64,000 nt of DNA from Orychophragmus violaceus (GCA_030180135.1 CM058236.1:5766001-5830000), one strand, 5' to 3'; positions 32,322 to 43,604 are shown, counted from the first letter of the stretch. Program-made: numbers and translations. Notes: generated by a model from the sequence alone, not told the origin.

Positions 32322-33478
32322 TGATATATCATGGTTTTTACTAGTTTTAGAAAATGATATAAGTGTGTTTTAGAGTCTATTTGTGTTTCTTTAGAGTCTT
32401 TTACAGGCTTTATTAGGTACAAGCACATTTGGAGCAGAAGTGGAGATTTTGGAGCTGTTTGGTGCATTTTGGAGATTTGGTCCGAGAGACAGAGTTCACT
32501 GTCCAGATTTGAGGATTGCGTAGATCGTTGCACACTTGCATCGATCGATGCATAGCGCGAATGGGCCAGACTCGGCGGTTTAATGAAGAATGCTGATATT
32601 GCAGAAAAGCCCATATATTTACACAGAAGCCCAAAACGTGTTTTAGACTATATATTAGGGTTTTTAGCCACTTGTTTAGGCTACGCTTTATTTTATTCAG
32701 AGAGAGTTTTAGGGGCTGATCATGTTCTCGAAAGAGACTTGATTTTCGAACCCCAGTTCTTTATTTGATTTTATGATATTTGGTTTTCTATTCAAGATGT
32801 TTTCTGTTCCGATGAACATGTCTGAGTAGATTACCTGTTAAGTTTAGGGATTCTCATTAGGGATTTCATGGAATTATAGTTTAATCAATCTGTAGGGATT
32901 CATATCTGCTAGTTCTTCGCCTAGGATTGCTCTTAATGCTTAATCTGAAGTAGCTATCCAGATTTATGATGTTAGGTTGATTGATGCAACGACAGTTGGT
33001 TAATTAGCTAGAAAGAACCTAGATGAGCAATTAAATTACTCGCAAAGAGATTTGGTTTAGTTTAATTGTGAACATATCAAACTTGGAATTAAAGCTGGTT
33101 TAATCTGTTAGTAATTGCAAAGAGATTTGGATTGCTACACTTAGACTTAGAGAATTCTCGCAACGAGAGTTGGTTAATTCTATATCTGTGTTTTGAGTTC
33201 TAGAATAGTTTCTGATTAGATCCCGATTGATTGATTGCTTGTGTTCCTGATTTCCTGAGAACTTCCTAGACTTAACGCTTCGTTTCCTTTCTCACAACCC
33301 GCTGCTATTTACTTTCTGCTTGCTGATTTACTGCTTTTCCATATTGCTTTCTCCTAGTTTAATCTCTTCTGTTTTAATTCTATCGTTGACCGGAGTCCCT
33401 ATGGATTCGATACCCTAAGTACTACAACTACATCACTGTGCACTTGCAGTTAGAATAGGGTTAAAACTAGACCTATCA
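32322..33478 (+). repeat. Ath-3 3' LTR
   Basis: 1157 bp. The first palindrome (32517-32532) carries a C-to-A change in its core (TGCGTAGATCGTTGCA); the second (32537-32552) is intact. TATATATT at 32649-32656. Confidence 0.92.
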
Positions 33479-33483
33479 AAATT

Positions 33484-34420
33484 CCTCACATGATCAATAG
33501 TAGATGGTGTCAGCCATTCTTGAATGGTTTTGATCTTCTCCTCATCTACCTTTAATCCTTGTGAACTCACAATAAATCCTAAAAACACCAATTGATCAGT
33601 GCAAAAGGTACATTACTTTAAGTTTTCATATAAGCCTTTTAGCCTAAGTGTGTCTAGAAGATGTTCTAGATATTGGATATGATCATATAAGCATTGGTTA
33701 TAGATTAAAATGTCATGTAAAATATACAACTACAAACTTAAAAATGTACTCCCTTAGGACGTGATTCATGAGTCTCATGAAGGTGTTTGGAGAATTTGTA
33801 AGCCCAAATGGCATGACAATCCATTCATAAAGCCCCTGCTTTGTTTTGAATGGTGTCTTCCAATCGTATATTTCCTTCATTATCGCTTGGTGATAGCCAC
33901 TCTTAAGGTATATCTTTGAGAAGATAGTGACTCCACTTAGCTCATCTAGCATGTCATCCAGAATTGGTATTGGATGCATGTACTTGATTATAATGTTGTT
34001 TATGGCCATGTTATCAACACACATTCTCAAATTTCCATCCTTCTTAGGCACAAATAGGACAAGTACATCACATGGGCTAAGACTCTCCCTGATGTGCCCT
34101 TTTGAAATGAGTTCATAAACTTGTTTTTCCATATCCGACTTCTTCAGGGTTGACTCTATAGGCTGTTATGTTGTGTAGAGGTAATCCTGGTACCAAATCT
34201 ATTTGATGCTCAGTGTCCTGTAGAGGTGGAAGTCCTGAAGGTATGTCCTCTGGAAAACATCTTTGTACTTTTCCAAGACCGTGTGCACTTCACTTGGCAG
34301 CTCCTTATCTTCTGTTCCTAAAAATAAGCTTTCTCTAAAGATCATGAGTAGCACATTTTCTTTATGATCTAAAATTTTCAGAACATTCATTGGTGAAATG
34401 TATAAACTTATCTTACTTGC
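33484..34420 (-). pseudogene. Gyp-H reverse transcriptase remnant
   Basis: Minus-strand RT of the old Gypsy element. Readable blocks from 34390 leftward: LEKYKDVFQ (protease-RT linker); MEKQVYELISKGHIRESLSP; LFVPKKDGNLRMCVD; PIPILDDMLDELSG; KIYLKSGYHQ (normally DLRSGYHQ); PFGLTNSPNTFMRLMNHVLRE; FVVVYF. Here YFDD is broken by a stop, so the catalytic aspartates are lost. Then LVFLGFIVSSQGLKVDEEKI and TIDHVRNFH near 33500. It is split from the RNase H half by Ath-3. The style of the motifs suggests a chromovirus, but I cannot place the clade from fragments. Confidence 0.82.
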
Positions 34421-34590
34421 CTTAGTTCATTTTTCCATGGGTATTTTCATTTCATGAACTTCATGTTGGGTGAGAGGAGTTAGATTGTGTTTCATGATCT
34501 GATGTGTAAAGCTGTAGATGTTAGTGCACCCATTGTGTATGGTATGTTTATCAAACTGAAACCTCCACAAATGAAGTTGACGCTTTTTGG
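34421..34590 (-). pseudogene. Gyp-H protease end remnant
   Basis: Minus-strand residues FQFDKHTIHNGCTN and YSFTH...LTPLT match the segment after the protease in Gypsy pol (QFDRxTIHDGxTNxYSF). Homology stops near 34590, so the 5' half of Gyp-H (gag, leader, LTR) is absent or rearranged. Confidence 0.6.
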
Positions 34591-34900
34591 AGGTGGGCAT
34601 AGACCTCCCCCCCCCCCCCCCCGGAAGTGCGAGGTGAGATGTAGTCAGAGTTGGAGTTCGACCCCACACTAACCAAATGTGAGGGAAATTGTGATGCAAT
34701 TCTCCCCCAGGAATTGCAAAGAGAGAGTTGGAGCTCGATTTTGCACTAACTAGGGTAGCGGATGGGCGGGAGACCTGTGTTTCTCCAAAGAGCAGGATAG
34801 CTCCAGATTTTGGCGAATGAGGTCGATGCGTTTAGGTGTGTTTCTCTCTAGATCAGCTCTTTTGGCGGTAGGAATAGCCCTTCTCCCCCTCTTGGCACTC
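34591..34900. other. Junction segment with C16 run, unassigned
   Basis: A run of 16 C at 34607-34622, then two loosely similar stretches starting GAGTTGGAGTTCGAC (about 34650) and GAGTTGGAGCTCGAT (about 34726). One resembles a Pol III box B (GTTCGACCCC), but I see no convincing box A. It lies between Gyp-H and Gyp-T. Nothing else is recognised. Confidence 0.35.
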
Positions 34901-36110
34901 CCTTAGAAAGATGAGCTTGATACGTTATGGTCCCTTTCGGAAACCTTGTGTTGGAGACTCAGGGGTCTCTTCCTCGGTACTTCGGCTCCCCTTGCTGGAG
35001 GTGGCCTTGCTTGTATCATGATTAGGTGGGAGCTCGTCTTCTTCTGGAGTCTGCACTCTTGAAGTTTTGGTTTTAGCTTTTTCAGCTGTGAGATGAGCTT
35101 TGCTTTGACATTCCTCGTAGGAATGTCCATTCTTGTTATGATACTTGCAAGATTTTCTCTTATCAAAGGGTTTTTTGGACTTGGTCAAATCTTCGATGGT
35201 GGAGTTGTGTTTACCTTGATCTTTATCCTTTGAATCGTTTCTCGAATTCCTGTTCGAGTTGTTTGCAGGTGCTGCAAATTTTTTGTGGCTTTCCGTGATG
35301 GTTTTAATCTCTTCTTCATGAAGCGCAAAAGATGATGCTCGATGGAGCATGTCATCAAGTGGGACTACCTATCTGAATTCGAGCACCTTGCAAAATCTGA
35401 AAGTGTACCAGAGTCCGTGTTTGAGTGCTCTTAGAGCTACTACCTCGTTTGGGTTCGTGATTTTGGATTTGATGTCTTTGAACCTATGAAGATTCAAAAA
35501 GATTCGTTTTGACCTTGAGAGATTGCCCAAAGGTCGGCCTCTGGGGCTTGTTCATGTATGTACACGGGGTAGTGCTTCAGGAAAACTGAAGTGATCTGGT
35601 TGAAGTTATCTATGAAATTTCCTTCCAAAACTGTGGACCATTCTAAGGCAGGTGCAACAAAAGTTTATGAAATAAAGCGGAAATTGCCTGCTTCTTTCTC
35701 GTAATCGTTCAGGTTCACGCAAACTATTTCTAGTTTAAACGCTCTGATGTGAGCTCGAAAATCGCCTTTTCAAGAGAATTATGGAAATCTGATTTTAAAT
35801 GCATCTAGGATGCGAGTAATAGCAATCCTTTCTGTGAAGGGATTTTGTCAAGTTTCTTCGATTACCCTGTCAATATCGGGAGATGAACTTATGGCTGATT
35901 GAACTCTATTATTCATATGTTTTAGTTTTGAAAATATTTGGGGCCGACAACACCTTGTTGCAGTATAGTGATAGGTCTGCACGTTTGGTTGACCATTTGT
36001 CTTACCGTTTCCCAGTTGGGGAGGTCTAAAGTTGAATTGAGTTCCAGAGCTGGTACTGGCGGAGAGCTATGGAGGTTGCCTCGATGTGGAAGTGATATCG
36101 CACACCCTGA
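34901..36110 (-). pseudogene. Gyp-T gag, C-terminal part
   Basis: Minus-strand gag of another Gypsy element. The zinc knuckle is CKYHNKNGHSYEEC (about 35153-35112), a CX2HX4GHX4C variant. Upstream the gag core is readable in broken frames: NFNQITSVFLKHY, FNLHRFKDIKSKITNPNEVV and ALRALKHGLWYTF (35600-35390). The knuckle is flanked by Lys/Ser/Thr-rich linkers. The distinctive knuckle and the TGGCGCCG primer site at 44436-44452 fit the Tat side of Gypsy rather than chromoviruses, with moderate confidence. The gene is split by Cop-2 at 36110 and resumes at 43605. No pol is present, so the element is cut short at its 3' end. Confidence 0.72.
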
Positions 36111-36751
36111 TGTAGGATTATGTTTGTTCATAGGTTTAATTATCAGATTACAACCTATCACATAATCAACTAGGATCTAGGTGATTTGCAGTTGAATCAT
36201 AAACAGATCAGGATCATTACCTTATGATTGCAGCGGATTGATCAAGGGAATATCGAGATCTGCAAGAGCTGATGATTACCGGCTCCTCCTAGGTATCCAC
36301 ACGCTTACAAGCTACTGGATCAGGCTGCTAGACCAAGCTGGAACCACAGAGAGAGAGGAGGACGGCCAGACCTAAAAATCGCAGATCACTAAGGCTTACT
36401 GGCGCCTCCTCTTCCTTATATGGGCCCAAGTAATTAAACTAATGGCTTATTAGGCTTTTGGGCCCAAGACCAAAATCAGACAAAAGACTGTATTTTGTCT
36501 GGCCCAATTCTCTGTACAAATACAGTAAATGTCTTGCATCTTACTGTATTAATTCCTTGTTAACTTTCCCGTTAGCTATGGTGTGTGACCCTTAGGGATC
36601 ATACAATACTGGTAATAAGTACTTAACTTATAGATCAAGAGCGGGCTCTAGCAAGTCATCATGACCTCCCAGTATTTATGACTTATGTCTGATCTCGACA
36701 CTTATCATACTTTCTAGAGATAGCACAGTAGATTTCAGGACATTCCCAACA
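36111..36751 (-). repeat. Cop-2 3' LTR
   Basis: 641 bp; the plus strand reads TGTAGGATTATG to CATTCCCAACA. It matches 42961-43604 with a handful of differences and 3 bp of indels. Confidence 0.93.
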
Positions 36752-36765
36752 ATCTCCCACTTGTA
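36752..36765 (-). promoter_or_regulatory. Cop-2 polypurine tract
   Basis: On the minus strand ACAAGTGGGAGAT, adjacent to the LTR. It is the same tract as in Cop-1. Confidence 0.9.
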
Positions 36766-37584
36766 CTGGAATCCTACATTCCCTAATCCTTTTGTCTCAA
36801 TATCTCGATCTGGCATAAGGCAAGATGCGTGTCATCCTTATATAGCCAGACCATGTTCATCAGACCAGATTTGATACTGACAATTCAAACGACTTGGGCA
36901 AGTCCGTTTGGGAGTGGCCACTCTCTTACCAGCTATCAAGTCTCCGATTGGCCTAGAGATATTACCTCCGTTAAACGGCAGGGACAAATCCCATCTTGTT
37001 CCATCACTATGAACTACACACTTCATAATACACACAACCAAGGTCCTTATAGATCCCAGTTACGAAACAGCGTTAGACAATGATCAAAGCGCATCAATCC
37101 ATGTGCAGTCACATGCATGCGAACTCAGGTCTAAGGACTATACTCTATAGTCGTAAATGAGAACCTCTCATGACACAGATATTAATATCTTGTAGAGTTC
37201 TCATCAGCGGGCCACTGCCCGGTCATATGCTCCCCTACATATACCTATGTGTCGACTTTGATGCCGCGCATCTATGACCCCTCGAAACTTGGTCATAAGT
37301 CTCAACACACTCTAGTCTCAAATGGTTGTTGGTGTTCCAATTTCAACAACCTTCGACTATGGACACTATGATTTATGTCATTTCGTTAAACATGGGGTTT
37401 CAAGATCAAGTCTACTCATGTACTTCGATGGCCCATATATAATGACATGAATCATTTTGGAACGATTATTTTATATCACAGTTAAAAATAATTCAGAAAT
37501 AAAATTTCATTAACATTAAAATGTTTACATGAACCAATCAAAATAACTAAAATAAAGCCCTCATAACTCCCACTCAAAAAGAGA
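36766..37584 (-). other. Cop-2 3' untranslated region
   Basis: Between the pol stop and the purine tract. It resembles the corresponding stretch of Cop-1 (about 10440-11290). No coding potential is recognised. Confidence 0.7.
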
Positions 37585-40038
37585 TTACATTTGAATATCT
37601 CTAATTCCTACAGCAGCAGTATGCAACTCGTGCTTAGGTTTCGGGAGTGGCTTTGTTAACGGGTCAGCCACGTTCTCATCAGTGGGAACTCTGCTGACCA
37701 TCACTTCACCTCTATTCACTATATCACGAATCAGGTGATACCTTCTCATAATATGTTTTGATTTCTGATGATGTCTCGGTTCCTTAGCTTGAGCAATAGC
37801 ACCATTGTTGTCACAATACAGTGTTAGAGGCTCAGTGGCATTTGGGAATACACCGAGTTCAATCATGAAGTTCCTTATCCAAACTCCTTCCTTCGCAGCT
37901 TCTGAAGCAGCAATGTATTCAGCTTCAGTTGTGGAATCTGCCACGGTGCTCTGCTTGGAGCTCTTCCAACTTACTGCACCGCCATTCAGACAGAAGATGT
38001 AACCAGACTGTGACCGGAAATCATCTTGATCTGTCTGAAAACTTGCATCCGTGAATCCACTCATTTCAAGCACTTCACTTCCTCCGTAAACCAAGAACTT
38101 ATCCTTAGTATTCCTCAAATACTTCAGGATATTCTTTACGGCAATCCAGTGACTCTCACCTGGATTAGACTGGTACCTACTCGTCATGCTTAGTGCATAA
38201 GCAACATCAGGACGAGTACAGATCATGGCATACATGATAGATCCTATGGCCGAAGCATAAGGTATCCTACTCATGCGCTTAAGCTCATCAGGTGTTTTAG
38301 GACACTGAGTCTTGCTTAGTGTAGCACCATGTATCATTGGCGTGAATCCCTTCTTGGATTTATCCATTCCGAATCGATGCAGGATTTTGTCTATATAAGA
38401 ATCTTGACAAAGTCCAATCATCCTTTTAGATCTGTCTCTAAAGATTCGAATTCCAAGAACATACGCGGCTTCACCCATGTCCTTCATGGAAAAACAACTT
38501 CCCAGCCAGTCTTTAACAGACTGCAGCATTGGAATATCATTTCCAAGAAGCAATATGTCATCGACATATAGGATAAGAAACGCCACTTTGCTCCCACTAG
38601 TTTTCTTATACACACATTGTTCTTCCTTGTTTCTGATGAAGTCAAAATTCTTTATTGCCTCATCAAAACGAAGATTCCAACTCCTCGATGCTTGCTTCAA
38701 TCCATAAATGGATTTGTGAAGCTTGCATACTTTCCCAGCATTCTTAGGATCAATGTAACCGTCAGGCTGTGTCATATACACATCCTCCTCCAAGATTCCA
38801 TTCAGGAAGGCGGTTTTCACATCCATCTGCCAAATCTCATAATCATAATAAGCGGCAGTTGCTAGGAGAATCCGAATTGATTTCATCATGGCCACTGGTG
38901 AGTAGGTTTCATCATAGTCTATACCATGAATTTGCTTGAAACCTTTTGCCACCAACCTGGCCTTGTAAATCTGGACATTTCCATCCACGTCAATCTTCTT
39001 CTTGAAGATCCATTTACACTCGATGGCTTTAGCACCAGCGGGTAAGTCAACCAGTGAAAACACTTGGTTGCTAGACATGGAGTCCATCTCGGATTCAGTG
39101 GCTTCACGCCACTTTAAGGAGTCAGGGCCCATCATGGCTTCTGCAAAGTTCGAGGGTTCATCACCGTCAATGATCAAAAGATCATGGCAATTAGTCACGA
39201 GGAATCCCTGATATCTATCGGGTTCGTAACGGATCCTTCCGGATCTTCGAACTTCAGGTACTTCAGGTTCAGGTTCTATTACAACTTCATGTAATCCATC
39301 CTCCTGTCCTTCTTGAATTTCATCAAGTTGTACCTTACTCCCACTATCTTTCTTAGAGAGAAATTCCCTCTCAAGAAAAGTACAATCCCGAGCAACAAAG
39401 ATCTTGTTCTCGGATCGCAGATAGAAGTAATAAGCCTTGGTATCCCTAGGATAACCAATGAAGTAGCATTTGTCAGATTTTGGTGTAAGCTTGTCTGAGA
39501 TTAATCTTTTGACATAGGCTTCACAACCCCAAATTCTGAGAAAAGACATTGCTGGAGCTTTTCCAGTCCATAACTCATATGGTGTCTTTGCTACTGCTTT
39601 TGATGGCACTCTGTTCAGTGTGAACGTTGCGGTCAGCAAAGCATATCCCCAAAGGGATATAGGAAGGTCTGTGTGACTCATCATGGATCGGACCATATCT
39701 AACAATGTCCGATTTCTTCTCTCAGACACACCATTCCACTGAGGTGTTCCAGGAGGTGTGAGTTGGGAGATGATTCCACACTCACTCAGATGATCACGGA
39801 ATTCCTGGCTCAAGTATTCTCCTCCTCGGTCCGACCGAAGAGCCTTAATACTCTTACCAAGCTGGTTCTGTACTTCATTCTGGAATTCTTTGAACTTCTC
39901 AAAGGTTTCCGACTTATGTTTCATCAAGTAGACATATCCATATCTACTGAAATCATCAGTGAATGTAATGAAGTACTGATAGTTTCCTCTAGCATTTGTG
40001 GACATTGGGCCACACACGTCAGTATGTATCAGGCCCAA
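37585..40038 (-). CDS. Cop-2 integrase, reverse transcriptase, RNase H
   Basis: 817 codons open on the minus strand. Integrase core: [10 protein letters not shown] (first Asp), ALRSDRGGEYLS (second Asp), NGVSERRNRTLLDM (Glu), so the DDE triad is complete, then LWTGKAPAMSFLRIWGC. RT: AKGFKQIHGIDYDETYSPV, MDVKTAFLNGILEEDVYM and the catalytic YVDDILLLGND. RNase H: FTDASFQTDQDDFRSQSGY, TTEAEYIAASEAAKE and LYCDNNGAIAQAK, ending near PLTKPLPK. Length and order match full Copia pol. The first codon shown (TTG) is not a start: the frame continues from the protease, separated by one extra T at 40069-40073. This is the best-preserved enzyme set in the window and could serve related defective copies such as Cop-1. 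Confidence 0.93.
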   Translation of the reverse strand: MGLIHTDVCGPMSTNARGNYQYFITFTDDFSRYGYVYLMKHKSETFEKFKEFQNEVQNQLGKSIKALRSDRGGEYLSQEFRDHLSECGIISQLTPPGTPQWNGVSERRNRTLLDMVRSMMSHTDLPISLWGYALLTATFTLNRVPSKAVAKTPYELWTGKAPAMSFLRIWGCEAYVKRLISDKLTPKSDKCYFIGYPRDTKAYYFYLRSENKIFVARDCTFLEREFLSKKDSGSKVQLDEIQEGQEDGLHEVVIEPEPEVPEVRRSGRIRYEPDRYQGFLVTNCHDLLIIDGDEPSNFAEAMMGPDSLKWREATESEMDSMSSNQVFSLVDLPAGAKAIECKWIFKKKIDVDGNVQIYKARLVAKGFKQIHGIDYDETYSPVAMMKSIRILLATAAYYDYEIWQMDVKTAFLNGILEEDVYMTQPDGYIDPKNAGKVCKLHKSIYGLKQASRSWNLRFDEAIKNFDFIRNKEEQCVYKKTSGSKVAFLILYVDDILLLGNDIPMLQSVKDWLGSCFSMKDMGEAAYVLGIRIFRDRSKRMIGLCQDSYIDKILHRFGMDKSKKGFTPMIHGATLSKTQCPKTPDELKRMSRIPYASAIGSIMYAMICTRPDVAYALSMTSRYQSNPGESHWIAVKNILKYLRNTKDKFLVYGGSEVLEMSGFTDASFQTDQDDFRSQSGYIFCLNGGAVSWKSSKQSTVADSTTEAEYIAASEAAKEGVWIRNFMIELGVFPNATEPLTLYCDNNGAIAQAKEPRHHQKSKHIMRRYHLIRDIVNRGEVMVSRVPTDENVADPLTKPLPKPKHELHTAAVGIRDIQM

Positions 40039-40066
40039 TAGTTCACTGGCCCTTTCTGTGGGTTTA

Positions 40067-41335
40067 TTAAAAAGGGGCCCGTGTCATTTTGCCCATTAGG
40101 CAAGATTCGCATTGCTCACAAGACTCAAAGTCAAATGAGCCCAATAGTCCATTTGAATGGAGCCTCTTGACGCGTTTCTCACTAATGTGCCCCAAACGAC
40201 AATGCCAGAGAAACGTTTCATTTTCTTCGTTAGATTTGAACCGTTTTGTATTAATGTTATATATTGGAGTAGATTGATCCAGCATGTACAGCCCATTAAT
40301 AAGAGGGGCACAGCCATAGAACATATCATTGAGATTAAAGGAACACAATTTATTCTTAATAGAAAAATCAAATCCTTGTAAATCCAATAATGAAACTGAA
40401 ATGATATTTCTGCTTATAGCAGGTACAAAATAACAATTCTCAAGTTCTAAAATCAATCCAGAAGGTAAAGATAACAAGTAAGTGCCAACGGCCAGTGCTG
40501 TAACCTTCGCTCCATTGCCAACCCGCAACTCTACTTGCCCTTGCTTCAACCTTCTACTGTTGCTGAGCGCCTGCACATTAGTACAAATATGAGCCCCACA
40601 TCCAGTATCTAATACCCAAGTGGTATTATCAGAAGTAGTAGTATTTACTTCAATAACAAAAATACCTGAAGAAGTAGTCGCGAAGGACTTCTTCTTCTCC
40701 TTCAGACTTTCCTGGTATTTCTTACAGTCCCTGCGATAATGCCCTGCCTCTTTGCAAAAGTGGCAGATATCAGAAGGCCCAGCTTTAGACACGGGCTTGG
40801 GCTTGGCCTTGTCTTTGTTGACTGCCTTGCCCTTTCCTTTGTCTGCAGCGGATTTCTTGAAACCCTTGCCCTTCTGCACCATGAGTACAGACGGGTCCTT
40901 GGCCTTCTTCAGATTAGGTTCTGCAGTCTTGAGCATACCATGTAGCTCAGGCAAAGTCTTTGTCAACCCATGCATATTATAGTTCAAGACGAACTGGTCA
41001 TATGCAGGAGTAAGAGACTGCAGAACGATATCACAAGCAAGCTCTTGGCTTATAGGACAGTCGAGTCTAGTCAAATGATCGAGATAACCCATCATTTTCA
41101 GAACATGTGGACTCACTGCTGCATCCTTAGCCATTTTACAGTCCAAGAGATTCTTTACAGTTTGGAATCTCTCTGTACGAGCCTGCTCCTGAAACAACGC
41201 TTTCAGGTTTGCCATCAGTTCCATGGGACAAGTCAGGCCTTCCCACTGAATCTGCAGATCGGGAGCCATTGTCGCCAACATTAGGCAAACCACGTCATTA
41301 GCATCTGAAGAATGCGTATCCCAAGCATTCTTCAC
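40067..41335 (-). pseudogene. Cop-2 gag, protease and pre-integrase
   Basis: Continuation of gag after a one-base frameshift at 41364-41368. Gag helical part: CPISQELACDIVLQSLTPAY and TKTLPELHGMLKTAEPNLKK. CCHC knuckle: CHFCKEAGHYRRDC. Protease: WVLDTGCGAHICTN (active-site DTG; the next residue is Cys rather than Ser). GAG-pre-integrase zinc region: WHCRLGHISEKR and CEQCESCLMGKM, giving the HHCC set. The frame ends TRAPF then stop at 40067, because the run that should encode FN has one extra T. Everything downstream is in the next frame. A single-base change would fuse it to pol as in other Copia elements. Confidence 0.9.
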
Positions 41336-41517
41336 AGCTTGTGTGGCATTATTCGCAGGTCTAGGGGGAGAACTCTTTCAAGGACATAAGCCTTCTTCTC
41401 CTGCCTGAGCACAAGTCTCAGGTTCCCTGACCAGTTCAGGAAGTTTGATCCGTTCAGTTTGTCCTTCTCAAGGGCAGACCGGATCGAGAAAGTGTTTTGT
41501 GTTGTTGTGCTTGACAT
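41332..41517 (-). pseudogene. Cop-2 gag N-terminus
   Basis: Starts at ATG 41517 (MSSTTTQNTFSIRSALEKDK), parallel to the Cop-1 gag start. After ERVLP the frame shifts at a C run (plus-strand G5, 41364-41368). One more C would put it in register with the frame at 41335, which continues NNATQAVKNAWD. TTTCAG lies just before the ATG, a possible splice acceptor as in Cop-1. Confidence 0.85.
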
Positions 41518-42946
41518 AGCTGAAATTATGAGACAATAGAGTTTTAGTTATTTAGTTCATAAAAGAGTAATCTTAATAACTTATAAGAAAACTCGCATTG
41601 CATTCAAAATTTCTTTGTTTAACCTCATATGAATGCAATGATTCCGAGACCCATGTTCAACTAAAACCAAAGTGGGCCACTGGCCGTCACCCGGAATTAG
41701 CTTTACTTGGTAAGCATGCACACAACTAGTTATATCTATATAACTCTCGGTTGTGGATTGGGCCCAAGGCCCAATTCACCAGATGTCTCAAGGCCCGGGA
41801 CTCCCGATGGCCCAGTCAAGGAAACCAATCTCTTACAGTCAAATAATCACTAAAGTCTGGGACTCCCAATGAAATTAGTGACTATATACTACTTTACTTA
41901 CGCAAAAACAGACACCTCACACTGTAAGCCATATCTGTAATTGAATAAGCGTTAAGTAGCTGACAAGATTGGGCAAGACATCCAAGCTTGATATTGGTTT
42001 TGAGGATTTTAGGTTTTCTTTCCAAAAATAGAAGATTACTATTTTGGGAAACTTACTTATTTTAGAAACTTTCTAAATCTAGAAACATGCTAAAAATAGA
42101 AATTTCTAATTTAATATTTTATTAAAGTTTTCGGTTGGGTCACAAATTATAGGCCCAATTCTTGGCCCAAGACCACAAAATTCCAATTGGCCCAATAATT
42201 TGACATAACCGAGTCGGTTCATTAATTCTGATCCACGACCAAATTAACTACTAAATCCAACTGGTTATTTACTAAACCAGACCAGCTCTAAATTATTTGG
42301 TCCAACCAAATCAAACTTAGACCAGCCTTCGGTTTAGGTTAAAATTCAATTTTTGAATTTAAATCCGGTTTAACCAGAAATTAAATAATACCAATTGTAT
42401 TAAATAATTTCCAGCAAACCGCGATTTGGGTTAACCGCTTGAACCACCAATTAAATTGGATCGGTTCGGTTAAGTCCAAAACCGGGAAGAAACACCTTGT
42501 GTTTTAGCCAATTTTGACCTAACTTGCGGTTTAAGCTAAAGCTGACAATGAACCACAATCGGTTTGATCGGTTCATTGTCGCGGGTTTGGGAAGAACGAA
42601 CCGCGAAGCTCGGCTGAACCGATTGGCTACTCGCGGAACGTATGCCTCGCCAGCATATCGATCGATATGACGCACCCACGTCGATCGATATTCGCGTGCA
42701 TCAGCTCGTTGCGATCGGGTCATCGGGACAGCGAGAGGCAATCGATCCGATTGATATCGATCGATATCACGCTCCCTCGTCGATCTATACGGGCGTCCAC
42801 ATCGCATACCGATGGGTTTCAATCGGTTCATGCGATTTACATATTAGGTTTTTCAAGTTTTCTAATCAAATTTTACTCATTAAAATCGATTCATCAAACT
42901 AATAAACAACCTAGTATGATCCAAAAAGCAAAAACCTAACAACCTA
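41518..42946 (-). other. Cop-2 leader with variant palindromes
   Basis: 1.4-kb leader. Palindrome copies lie at about 42654-42690 and 42750-42800. Their arms are AT-type (CATATCGATCGATATG; GATATCGATCGATATC), unlike the TG/CA arms elsewhere, but the TCGATCGA core and the pairing are kept. The stretch 42100-42560 is rich in AACCGGTT-like words, similar to the Cop-1 leader. Confidence 0.7.
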
Positions 42947-42959
42947 GGCTCTGATACCA
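42947..42959 (-). promoter_or_regulatory. Cop-2 primer binding site (tRNA-iMet)
   Basis: Minus-strand TGGTATCAGAGCC, one base inside the LTR. Confidence 0.9.
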
Positions 42960-42960
42960 C

Positions 42961-43604
42961 TGTAGGATTATGTTTGTTCATAGGTTTAATTATCAGATTA
43001 CAACCTATCACATAATCAACTAGGATATAGGTGATTTGCAGTTAAATCATAAACAGATCAGGATCATTACCTTATGATTGCAGCGGATTGATCAAGGGAA
43101 TATCGAGATCTGCAAGAGCTGATGATTACCGGCTCCTCCTAGGTATCCACACGCTTACAAGCTACTGGATCAGGCTGCTAGACCAAGCTGGAACAACACA
43201 GAGAGAGAGGAGGACGGCCAGACCTAAAAATCGCAGATCACTAAGGCTTACTGGCGCCTCCTCTTCCTTATATGGGCCCAAGTAATTAAACTAATGGCTT
43301 ATTAGGCTTTTGGGCCCAAGACCCAAATCAGACAAAAAGACTGTATTTTGTCTGGCCCAATTCTCTGTACAAATACAGTAAATGTCTTGCATCTTACTGT
43401 ATTAATTCCTTGTTAACTTTCTCGTTAGCTATGGTGTGTGACCCTTAGGGATCATACAATACTGGTAATAAGTACTTAACTTATAGATCAAGAGCGGGCT
43501 CTAGCAAGTCATCATGACCTCCCAGTATTTATGACTTATGTCTGATCTCGACACTTATCATACTTTCTAGAGATAGTACAGTAGATTTCAGGACATTCCC
43601 AACA
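42961..43604 (-). repeat. Cop-2 5' LTR
   Basis: 644 bp, partner of 36111-36751. Confidence 0.93.

Larger units (their letters stand above)
28288..33478 (+). mobile_element. Ath-3, non-autonomous ATHILA relative
   Basis: 5191-bp plus-strand element. Flanks are AAACT (28283-28287) and AAATT (33479-33483), a target duplication with one mismatch. The Gyp-H reading (HVRNFHRI joined to INLYIRFVKDF) continues across it. The LTRs are both 1157 bp and differ at a few sites. The only coding part is a shortened gag that lacks the capsid core and ends in the common tail. There is no protease, RT or integrase. Confidence 0.92.
36111..43604 (-). mobile_element. Cop-2, nearly intact Ty1/Copia retrotransposon
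   Basis: 7494-bp minus-strand element with exact target duplication CCTGA (36106-36110 and 43605-43609). LTRs of 641 and 644 bp are about 99% identical by eye. Gag, protease, integrase, RT and RNase H are all present with catalytic residues. The coding region is broken only by two single-base changes in homopolymer runs (G5 at 41364-41368 and A5 at 40069-40073 on the plus strand). If those are sequencing errors, this could be a functional copy. Confidence 0.95.

Noticed and set aside
34607..34740. Possible SINE with a Pol III box B (GTTCGACCCC) next to the C16 run
   Set aside because: No convincing box A at the right spacing, no A-tail and no target duplication.
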